Shown here in pieces: positions 23,210 through 30,557 of a DNA stretch of 32,289 bases (positions are counted from its first letter, which is position 1; each line of letters opens with the position of its first letter). The position numbers were made by a program, and so were the translations under genes. Origin of the DNA: an uncultured Marmoricola sp. (GTDB taxonomy: Bacteria; Actinomycetota; Actinomycetes; Propionibacteriales; Nocardioidaceae). The notes under the pieces were generated by a model that had not been told where the DNA came from, made no database searches, and saw only the letters and a program-made list of their open reading frames with translations. The stretch spans positions 1 through 32,289 of the forward strand of contig CALMLL010000137.1 of the NCBI GenBank assembly GCA_937868075.1, in the 5' to 3' direction.

Positions 23210-24541
23210 ATGGCAACTGCGATGCGCGTCGGCGTCCTCGGCTGCGGCTACCTCGGCACCACCACGGCGGTCTGCCTGGCCGCCATGGGCCACGAGGTCG
23301 TCGCGGTCGACGTGGACGCGACGCGGATCGACACCCTCCAGCGAGGTGAAGCCCCCTTCTTCGAGCCGGACCTGGCGCCACTCCTGACCGATGGCCGCGT
23401 CTCCGGTCGGCTGCGGTTCTCCACAGCGATCGCCGTCGTGGCCGATCACGCAGACGTCATCTTCATCTGTGTGGGCACCCCGCAGCTGGCCGGTGAACTC
23501 GCCACAGATCTGAGGCAGATCGAGAGCGCCACATCCACGCTCTTCCCGCTGTTGAAACGGCCCACCGTCATCGTCGGCAAGTCCACAGTTCCGGTCGGCA
23601 CCGCGCAGCGGCTGCGCCAACGCCTCTCGGACCTAGGCCCGGCCGGCAGCGAACTGGTGTGGAGCCCGGAGTTCCTGCAGGAGGGCCATGCCGTGGCCGA
23701 CACCCTCTCCCCCGACCGGATCGTGATCGGGACGGCCCCGGGTGAGACCAAAGGTGCGGCCGCGGTCCTGGCCTTATTCGCCGACCAGATCGAGGCGGGC
23801 ACTCCGGTCGTCGACACCGACCTGCCCACGGCCGAACTGGTCAAGATCAGCGCCAACGCCTTCTTGGCCACCAAGATCTCCTTCATCAACGCGATGTCGG
23901 AGGTGTGTGATGCCGCCGGAGCCGATGTCTTGAAGCTGGCCGAAGCGCTCGGCCACGACGAGCGCATCGGACCGCGATTCCTGCGCCCCGGCCTGGGTTA
24001 TGGCGGCGGATGCCTGCCCAAGGACGTGCGCGCGTTGTTCGCACGTGGCAGTGAGATCGGCGCGGCCCAAGCCGTCGCGTTCCTCGACGAGGTCGACGCG
24101 ATCAATCAGCGGTGCCGCGCTCGCGTCGTGGAGTTGACCGAGACCGTTCTCACCGAGGGCGTTGTGGGGGCCAAGGTGGCGGTGCTCGGCGCCGCTTTTA
24201 AGCCGAACACCGACGACACACGCGACTCCCCCGCGCTCGATGTCGCCGGACGGCTGCAACTGATGGGCGCCGACGTCCGGGTCTATGACCCCGCCGCGAT
24301 GGCCAATGCGAAGCGGCACCGACCCACCCTGACGTACGCCGACAGCATCGACTCGGCCTGCGCGGAGGCCGATGTGGTGTTGCTGCTGACCGAGTGGGCG
24401 CAGTTCGTCGCGATCGACCCCGCCGCCTTGGCTGATGTGGTGTCACAACGGCAGATCATCGACGCTCGACACGCCTTGGACGAAAAAGCCTGGAGCGCGG
24501 CAGGCTGGGCCTACCGCGCTCCTGGAATTGCTGTCCGTTAG
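23210..24541 (+). CDS. ugd: UDP-glucose 6-dehydrogenase
   Basis: 443 residues. NAD-dependent oxidation of UDP-glucose to UDP-glucuronate, a precursor of surface polysaccharide. The N-terminal Rossmann motif is GVLGCGYLG (8-16). FICVGTP, KSTVPVGT, SPEFLQEG and AELVKISANAFLATKISFIN (with Lys212 and Asn216) are the family core; the catalytic Cys268 sits in GYGGGCLPKD, and FKPNTDDTRDSPA marks the UDP-binding domain. A second ATG at 23222 (MRVGVLGCGYLG) is also possible. UDP-ManNAc dehydrogenases are close relatives. It contains a rare TTA codon (23774-23776). The stop overlaps that of the convergent DUF3068 gene by 4 bp. It lies ahead of the membrane glycosyltransferase-like cluster. Confidence 0.92.
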   Translation: MATAMRVGVLGCGYLGTTTAVCLAAMGHEVVAVDVDATRIDTLQRGEAPFFEPDLAPLLTDGRVSGRLRFSTAIAVVADHADVIFICVGTPQLAGELATDLRQIESATSTLFPLLKRPTVIVGKSTVPVGTAQRLRQRLSDLGPAGSELVWSPEFLQEGHAVADTLSPDRIVIGTAPGETKGAAAVLALFADQIEAGTPVVDTDLPTAELVKISANAFLATKISFINAMSEVCDAAGADVLKLAEALGHDERIGPRFLRPGLGYGGGCLPKDVRALFARGSEIGAAQAVAFLDEVDAINQRCRARVVELTETVLTEGVVGAKVAVLGAAFKPNTDDTRDSPALDVAGRLQLMGADVRVYDPAAMANAKRHRPTLTYADSIDSACAEADVVLLLTEWAQFVAIDPAALADVVSQRQIIDARHALDEKAWSAAGWAYRAPGIAVR

Positions 24542-25458
24542 GCGTCGCTGTCCTCAGCCGCCATCGTGCTGCGCTGCCGAGCCGCACGAATGACTAGGGC
24601 CAGACCAGCCAGGAAGAGCAGCCCACCAGCGATTGCGGTGATCGGGCCGACCTGGTTCAAGAAGAGGTTCAGCTTCTTGACGTTGGCCTTGCCGTCCTTG
24701 ATGCCAGCGGCGACCTGGTCGTCGGTGAAGTTCAGCTTGAGGTCGAGAACCTTGGTGCCATCCTCGAGAGTGCGCACCTCGTGCTGGATCTGGTTGACGA
24801 TCGAGCCGGTCATAGGCTCGACCAGCATCACCTTGTCGGTGGAGTAGGTGCCGTTGATGCCGTCGGCGATCTCGGCAGCCGTGTCCGGAACAGTCACGTG
24901 GTACTTGTAAATCTCCAGACCGTCGAGCTTCTCGGTGCCCTCGAACTTGGCATCCACGGGCTTTTGCAGCAGGCCGTCCCAGTAGGTGTAGTCCTTCTTC
25001 TGGGCGTCGAAGGGCCACTTGTTGACCAGGCCCTCTTTGGCCTCCGAGGTCGGCGGGAGGTACTTGTCGCCGCTGACTGCCTCACCCGTGGTCCGGTCGG
25101 TGGCGAAGGTGTCGATGGAGTTGGTGACAACGCGCTCGTCGGTGCCCTTGAGGCAGTCAGCAGGGTTGTCGGTGTTGATGTTCACACACGTGGTGTTGAT
25201 CCAGACCGCGACCTTGGAGTCCGAGGCCTTCGGGTCGACCTTGGTGACGCTCAAGACCTTGATCGGCAGGCCGGTGTCGACCTTGCCGGTCTTGGGGTTC
25301 AGCTTGTCAGCAGTACCACTCAGGTAGGTCTTGCTGTCCACGTTGAGCGGGACCTTCTGCACTTGTCCCGGGAGCCAGAAGAAGGCCAATGCCGCAGTAG
25401 CGAGCAGCAGTGAGCCCACTAAGAGCAGCACCCACCCCAGAAAAATCTTGCCCTTCAA
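24538..25458 (-). CDS. DUF3068 (PorA-family, PF11271) membrane-anchored protein
   Basis: 306 residues. An N-terminal membrane helix (7-30), a large extracytoplasmic beta-rich domain (about 33-268) with many Lys/Asp/Thr, including YWDGLLQKPVDAKFEGTEKL and GLEIYKYHVTVPDT, and a C-terminal helix (272-292) before a short cytoplasmic tail. This layout is the DUF3068 hallmark; the Pfam name PorA does not prove a porin. Two Cys (about 91 and 102) could pair outside the cell. The start is TTG, fixed by a strong AGGAGG (25467-25472) at 8 nt spacing. A TACTCT -10 lies at 25506-25511 and a dyad at 25538-25555 upstream. The role is probably at the envelope; unknown. Confidence 0.85.
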   Translation of the reverse strand: MKGKIFLGWVLLLVGSLLLATAALAFFWLPGQVQKVPLNVDSKTYLSGTADKLNPKTGKVDTGLPIKVLSVTKVDPKASDSKVAVWINTTCVNINTDNPADCLKGTDERVVTNSIDTFATDRTTGEAVSGDKYLPPTSEAKEGLVNKWPFDAQKKDYTYWDGLLQKPVDAKFEGTEKLDGLEIYKYHVTVPDTAAEIADGINGTYSTDKVMLVEPMTGSIVNQIQHEVRTLEDGTKVLDLKLNFTDDQVAAGIKDGKANVKKLNLFLNQVGPITAIAGGLLFLAGLALVIRAARQRSTMAAEDSDA

Positions 25459-25537
25459 TCCCGACGCCTCCTCAGGCTTGCCTCGTCAGTAACAAAACTG
25501 CGGGCAGAGTAGCAGCCGCGCGCCCCGCTGAGCACCA

Positions 25538-25555
25538 GAAACTGGAATGAGTTTC
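25538..25555. promoter_or_regulatory. Operator-like dyad GAAACT-6-AGTTTC
   Basis: Perfect 6-bp arms with a 6-nt spacer, interlocked with a second dyad GGAAT (25544-25548)/ATTCC (25557-25561). It lies between the divergent DUF3068 and GT-C-like genes, a few bases beyond the expected -35 of the DUF3068 promoter. Likely a regulator site; which one is unknown. Confidence 0.4.
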
Positions 25556-25613
25556 AATTCCGTGTCCCTACCGTGTCCGGTCGGCCCCGACGTCCAGCTC
25601 GCAGAGCATGTCA

Positions 25614-25619
25614 TAGAGT
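25614..25619 (+). promoter_or_regulatory. -10 element TAGAGT of the leaderless GT-C-like gene cluster
   Basis: TAGAGT followed by CGCGCC and the GTG at 25626: start of transcription at the start codon. This may be the promoter of the whole 25.6-32.3 kb cluster. Confidence 0.5.
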
Positions 25620-25625
25620 CGCGCC

Positions 25626-27485
25626 GTGATCGAAGGCGAAGGCGGCAACAGCGTGGCTGGTCGAATGGAGCGGTTGCGCTCAAGCGTCCGCGAGATTCAT
25701 CCGCTTGTGGGCTCCAACCCGATCGTTGGACAAGGCCTCATTCTGATCGTGTTGTATGCGGTCTTTCGTTCCTGGGCACTGAGTGGAGCCTGGTACGTCA
25801 GCGACGACTTCGCCTTCATCTCCCGAGCCGCGCATGACGACTTGAGCTGGGCGTACCTATTCGAGTCGTACGGCGGCCACCTCATGCCCGCGGGGTTCGC
25901 CCTCACCTGGGTTCTCACCCACTGGCATGCCTTCGAATGGTCGTGGTGGTGGCCACCGTTGCTGACATTGCAGGTCCTCGCAGCCATCGGCATGTTGCGA
26001 CTCCTGCTGTCCATGTTCGGCCGCAACCGCGCAGTGTTGGCTTTGCTTCTGGGCTACCTGACACTGGTGTTCACTCTCCCGGCCAGTGTGTGGTTCGCAG
26101 CCGGGGTGAACCAGTTGCCGTTGCAGGTCGCTCTGGCGTTCGGTCTGCGCAGCCACTTGGCCTACCTGCGCACTCGCCGACGGTTCCACCTAATCTCCTC
26201 TATGGCTTGGACCGTCTTCGGCTTGGCCTTCTATGAGAAGACGCTTCTCCTCTTTGTCATCTACTTCATCTTGGCGCTGGGGTGGTTTGCCGAAGGCAAC
26301 TTCGCCGACCGGATGAAGAGCCTCTGGGGGAGATACCGCGAAGGCATCATCACGCACGGAGTCGTGGCCATCGGCTATCTAGCGCTCTACCTCAAACTCG
26401 GCGCGACCATCAATCCCAGCTCGGAGCAGACCGCACTCGCCCCGGTGACCTGGACTCTGGTGGGGCGCGCGTTCAGCACGGCTGCGGTCGGCGGTCCGAT
26501 CTCATGGAAGCTGGACGGCGGGCTCTTGGCGGCCCCGTCAGACTTGGTGATCTTAATCTCCTGGCTCGCCGTCGGGCTCATCGTGGCGGGTGCCTTCAGG
26601 ACCCGGATACGATCTGTGCGGGCCTGGACAGTGATTGGCAGCGGCCTCATGGCGAACGTTCTCCTCATTGCCAGCGCCCGCGCCAACCTTGTCGGGCCCA
26701 ACGTGGGTTTGGAGTACCGATACCAAACCGAGTCGGCAGCGCTGTGGGTGCTCTCGATAGGGCTCGCTTACCTGCCACTGCTGGGCGCCCGCGAAACGGT
26801 GGAGTTCAAAGACGACGCGGATCTGACCTATGAGAGCCCGACCATCATCCAGACGGTAACGATCGTGATCGCGGTTGCGGCGATGGTCTCCTCCGCTCAG
26901 TGGCTCAATAACTGGGACAAATCCAACAAGGCGGTCCCCTACTTCGAGAACATCAAGGCTTCCGCCGCGGCCATGCCGAAGAAGCCGGTTCCGATGGCGA
27001 ACCTGGGCTTGCCGGTGGAGATCATGTGGGCGTTCCGCTATCCGGAGAACACTTATCAGCGGGTCTTCAAGCCGTTGCGTCTCCCGTTGAGCTACCCGAT
27101 GTATTCGGTCGATTCGCTCTATGTCGCCACCAACGAGGGGGTCGTGGTCCCTGCAGTGATCCCCCAGGCACGCAGCATGCAGCCTGGACCGGAGGCATGT
27201 GGCTATGTAGTCGGATCCTCGCCCACCCGCATTCCGCTCGACGCGCCGGTCATGGGGAGTGGCTGGTGGATCAAGATGGATTACGTGGCCCAGGAGGCGT
27301 CCGTCGTCAATGTCTACGGGGGCAATCTGCACCACAAGATCGAGCTGCCTGCCGGACTCCACGCAGTGTTCTTCCAGACATCGGGAGAGTTCCAGTCCTT
27401 CACGATCTCTCGACCCAGCGGTAGCACCCAACTGTGTGTGGTCAACGCCGTGCTCGGACTGCCCACGCCGCTTGAAGCGCCCTGA
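25626..27485 (+). CDS. GT-C-like multi-spanning membrane protein, paralogue 1
   Basis: 619 residues, no family that I can name. About ten membrane helices between residues 35 and 420, then a C-terminal domain outside the membrane with beta-strand character (about 455-619). Diagnostic features shared with the two paralogues downstream: Asp60-Asp61 in WYVSDDFAFI in the first external loop, the position of catalytic acids in GT-C sugar transferases; GHLMP (84-88); ASVWFAAGVNQLP (153-165); FYEK (202-205); EYRYQTE near 365; a C-terminal MGSGWWIKMDYV and LPAGLHAVFF. Leaderless GTG start; a TTA codon is present (26553-26555). Inferred to add sugars from lipid-linked donors to an envelope polymer. 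A transporter or DUF-type sensor is the alternative. Confidence 0.7.
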   Translation: MIEGEGGNSVAGRMERLRSSVREIHPLVGSNPIVGQGLILIVLYAVFRSWALSGAWYVSDDFAFISRAAHDDLSWAYLFESYGGHLMPAGFALTWVLTHWHAFEWSWWWPPLLTLQVLAAIGMLRLLLSMFGRNRAVLALLLGYLTLVFTLPASVWFAAGVNQLPLQVALAFGLRSHLAYLRTRRRFHLISSMAWTVFGLAFYEKTLLLFVIYFILALGWFAEGNFADRMKSLWGRYREGIITHGVVAIGYLALYLKLGATINPSSEQTALAPVTWTLVGRAFSTAAVGGPISWKLDGGLLAAPSDLVILISWLAVGLIVAGAFRTRIRSVRAWTVIGSGLMANVLLIASARANLVGPNVGLEYRYQTESAALWVLSIGLAYLPLLGARETVEFKDDADLTYESPTIIQTVTIVIAVAAMVSSAQWLNNWDKSNKAVPYFENIKASAAAMPKKPVPMANLGLPVEIMWAFRYPENTYQRVFKPLRLPLSYPMYSVDSLYVATNEGVVVPAVIPQARSMQPGPEACGYVVGSSPTRIPLDAPVMGSGWWIKMDYVAQEASVVNVYGGNLHHKIELPAGLHAVFFQTSGEFQSFTISRPSGSTQLCVVNAVLGLPTPLEAP

Positions 27486-27496
27486 CGGACACCACC

Positions 27497-29338
27497 ATGG
27501 GATCGACGAAGGTGCTGCTGAGCGGACTCGTACTCATCCTCGCGCAGGCGGTCTACAGGGCCTGGGCGATCTTCGGTGGCTGGTTTCACATCGACGACTT
27601 CAACTTCATTTCCATCACCACCAACAACCCTTCCCTTTCCAGGGCGGTGATGACCAACTATTGGGGTCACCGCATGCCCGGCGCGTTTTTCATGTCCTGG
27701 GTCAACGATCACCTGGCGCGTTGGCAATGGTGGCTGCCGGCAAGTGAGTTACTCATTTTGCAGCTGGTTGCTTCGGTGGGCCTGCTGGCTCTTCTCGGAC
27801 GGCACATGGGTCTGCGAAGGGCGATCCTCATTCCATTGGCCTTGTACCTCTTCACAGCGAGCACCGTCCCCTCCAGTATCTGGTGGGCCTCGGCGATCAA
27901 CTTGCTGCCTCTCTCTGTCGGCTTGGTTTGGGCGCTCTACTTCCACCTCAACTACCTGAGGTCCAGGCGCCTTGCCGAGATCCTCTGGGCCAACCTGTGC
28001 CTGATCTTCGGGCTGGCGTTCAGCGAGAAGACAGTGGTGGTGCTGGTCGCAGTCGTGCTGATTACGACCTGCTGGTTCGCCGAGGGGCGAACAGCTACTG
28101 CGCGCGTGGTCGATGCGTTGCGTCGCTATCGGGCGGGCTTCATCGCCTACGGCGTCATCGCACTCATCTACGGGTTTGGATACTGGGTCAGCGGAACAAT
28201 GGTCATGGTCACCGACCAGACGATCCCAGGGCGCTTCCCCGTGTTCACCGTGCTGTCAAACATGATCTTCCGCACCTACCTACCGGGACTGGTCGGCGGA
28301 CCATGGAAATGGATGTATTTCTCGGACCAACCACACTCGGTCGCGGACCCTTCAACCGGGATGATGGTCGCCGCTGCCCTCATGGTCACCTGGGTGGTGT
28401 GGCACGTGAGTCGATCCTGGGTGCACTGGCAGCCCGCGTTGCTCCTGCCGATCGCGTTCATCCTGGTGAATGCCAGTCTTGTCAGCTTCGCCAGGGTGAT
28501 CTACGTCGGCCCGTTTCTCACCCGGGAGTACCGATATCAAGGTGAACTCGCACTCGTGACAGCGATTGCGCTCGCAGCGATGACGACACGTTGGCGCGGA
28601 AGTCTGAGTGGGCCTGCGCCTCGCTCGGCCATTCAGGCGCCCCCCGTCGATGACGAGGACGGGGCAGTGCCGTGGCGACTAGCTGACCACCCACGAGCCG
28701 TGACCGGATTGGTCACCCTCGTTTGCCTGAGCTCGGTACTCTCCGGCGTGGTTTACACCCACCACTGGCAGGGCTTCCAGCAAGGACGCAGTTACACGCT
28801 GACCCTGGCGAAGGCGGCGGCGGCACTCCCCCCGGGGACAGAGATTGCCGACGTACGCGTCTCGGAATCTCTCACCAACGCCTACCGATTCCCCGAGAAC
28901 ACGATCCGTCACCTGTTCCGCAAGGAGTCCCACCAGCTCACCTTCACCAATGCAGCGATCGACTCGTTGCTCTACCCACAGAAGTCTGGCCAACTTCTGC
29001 CCATCACCATTCCCACGACCCGTCAAGCGTTGCCGGGTGCTCGGCCGCGGTGCCAGTACCCCGTCCGCCCCGTCAGCATCATCATGCTGGACGGCCCAGT
29101 CGCGTTCGGGGGGTGGTGGGTGAAACTTGCCTACGTATCGAAAGCGGACACTTCGGTTCTAATCTCGGCTGGCGACTCACGCCGAAAGATGCGATTCCCG
29201 GCCGGCTCCCACACCGCCTACTTCTCCGCCGGGGACGAGTTCACAACAGTCACCATCATCGATCATGGCGCAGGAGCCTCACGCCTGTGTGTCAACAGGC
29301 TCACCGTCGGACAGCCCGACGTCGGTGACCTACCCTGA
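27497..29338 (+). CDS. GT-C-like multi-spanning membrane protein, paralogue 2
   Basis: 613 residues, homologous over its whole length to the genes at 25626 and 30554. First helix at 8-27; Asp33-Asp34 in WFHIDDFNFIS; GHRMP (57-61); SIWWASAINLLP (127-138); FSEK (175-178); EYRYQGE near 350; about ten helices in all; a loop near 378-395 rich in Pro/Asp; then an external C-terminal domain with GGWWVKLAYV, DSRRKMRFPAGSHTAYFSAGDEF. It starts at ATG 11 bp after the previous stop, so it is in the same operon. The same Asp pair and the same C-terminal layout argue for the same kind of reaction with a different acceptor or donor. Function inferred only. Confidence 0.7.
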   Translation: MGSTKVLLSGLVLILAQAVYRAWAIFGGWFHIDDFNFISITTNNPSLSRAVMTNYWGHRMPGAFFMSWVNDHLARWQWWLPASELLILQLVASVGLLALLGRHMGLRRAILIPLALYLFTASTVPSSIWWASAINLLPLSVGLVWALYFHLNYLRSRRLAEILWANLCLIFGLAFSEKTVVVLVAVVLITTCWFAEGRTATARVVDALRRYRAGFIAYGVIALIYGFGYWVSGTMVMVTDQTIPGRFPVFTVLSNMIFRTYLPGLVGGPWKWMYFSDQPHSVADPSTGMMVAAALMVTWVVWHVSRSWVHWQPALLLPIAFILVNASLVSFARVIYVGPFLTREYRYQGELALVTAIALAAMTTRWRGSLSGPAPRSAIQAPPVDDEDGAVPWRLADHPRAVTGLVTLVCLSSVLSGVVYTHHWQGFQQGRSYTLTLAKAAAALPPGTEIADVRVSESLTNAYRFPENTIRHLFRKESHQLTFTNAAIDSLLYPQKSGQLLPITIPTTRQALPGARPRCQYPVRPVSIIMLDGPVAFGGWWVKLAYVSKADTSVLISAGDSRRKMRFPAGSHTAYFSAGDEFTTVTIIDHGAGASRLCVNRLTVGQPDVGDLP

Positions 29339-29372
29339 TCCCGCACGTGGCCATCAACCGGACAGGCAATCT

Positions 29373-30557
29373 ATGAAGACCGGCGATCGGACCTTCCCCA
29401 CGCTCAACGCGCTGCGCGCGGTCGGAGCGATCATGGTGGTGTGCACGCACGCGGCCTTCAACACCGGTGAGATCACTCGGGGCTGGACCGGGGCTGCCCT
29501 GGCGCGACTCGACTTTGGCGTGACGCTCTTCTTCATCCTGTCCGGGTTCTTGCTCAGCCGCCCGTTCCTGTTGGCCAAGGCCCGCCACGAACCTGGACCC
29601 TCGGTGCGTCACTACCTGTGGAAACGGGCTCTGCGGATCCTCCCGCTCTACTGGGTGGTCGTGCTGGTGTCCCTGTTCTTCGACAAAGCCAACAAGATCT
29701 TGACCACGACCCAGTGGATCGAGCACCTCACGTTGACCCAGATCTACTCCAAGGGTCTGTTGGCAAGTTCGCTTACCCAAATGTGGAGCCTGTGCACCGA
29801 GGTGCTCTTCTACCTCGTACTGCCACTGCTGGTTCCGGTTCTCACCATGACCCGCAAACGCCCTGGCCTTGACCTTCCCACGGTGATGGTGCGCAGCGGC
29901 GTGCTGGCCGTTCTCGGAGTCTCCTGGCAAGCGCGGGTCGCGATCATCCCCGGATACCAGGGACACTATGCCCAGTGGCTGCCCGGGTTCATGCCATGGT
30001 TCCTGGTGGGCGTTGCCTTCGCCGCCGTCTCGGCCCATCTCGTCGTCAACGGCGGGACACATCTTTTCGAGCGACTCGGACATGACCTCACCGGGTGCTG
30101 GATCGCTGCGGTAGCCACGTTCGCCTTGGCCTGCTCCCCCATCGCCGGTCCTCGACTGCTGCTGGTGCCCGGGGCGTGGGAAGCCGGTTCGAAAGTGGTG
30201 CTCTACACCATCTCGGGGGCGTTCTTCGTGCTCCCGCTGGTCTTCGGCCCCGAGACCGAAGGGCGGGCTCGGGCATGGCTGTCGGGACCACTGCCCTTCT
30301 GGCTCGGTGAGATCTCCTACGGCATCTTCGCGATTCACATGTTCGTGTTGAACAAGGTCTTCATCGCCACTGACACCGATATCTTCACCGGTCACTTCAT
30401 CATGATCCTGGGACTCACTCTGATCGTCACGATCGTGCTCGCCGGATTGTCATTCCACCTCTTCGAGAAGCCCATCTTGCGGTTCAAGAACGTGCGCTGG
30501 GCAGTTCGCATGGAGCGACGGACCTCGGACCTGCCCACCGACGCTCCCGTCTCATGA
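29373..30557 (+). CDS. Acyltransferase-3 family membrane O-acyltransferase
   Basis: 394 residues with about ten membrane helices. The N-terminus FPTLNALRAVGAIMVVCTHAAF carries the conserved Arg and the catalytic-type His of the acyltransferase-3 family (OafA, NolL); DFGVTLFFILSGFLLSRPF and KRALRILPLYWVV are the next signatures, and EISYGIFAIHMFVL and FHLFEKPI close the family pattern. Such enzymes acetylate or succinylate surface sugars using acyl-CoA. No SGNH domain is attached. I use the ATG at 29373; the frame extends upstream to 29265 but overlaps the preceding gene and lacks family similarity. The stop overlaps the next gene start (ATGA). Position between two GT-C paralogues suggests it decorates their product. 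Confidence 0.85.
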   Translation: MKTGDRTFPTLNALRAVGAIMVVCTHAAFNTGEITRGWTGAALARLDFGVTLFFILSGFLLSRPFLLAKARHEPGPSVRHYLWKRALRILPLYWVVVLVSLFFDKANKILTTTQWIEHLTLTQIYSKGLLASSLTQMWSLCTEVLFYLVLPLLVPVLTMTRKRPGLDLPTVMVRSGVLAVLGVSWQARVAIIPGYQGHYAQWLPGFMPWFLVGVAFAAVSAHLVVNGGTHLFERLGHDLTGCWIAAVATFALACSPIAGPRLLLVPGAWEAGSKVVLYTISGAFFVLPLVFGPETEGRARAWLSGPLPFWLGEISYGIFAIHMFVLNKVFIATDTDIFTGHFIMILGLTLIVTIVLAGLSFHLFEKPILRFKNVRWAVRMERRTSDLPTDAPVS

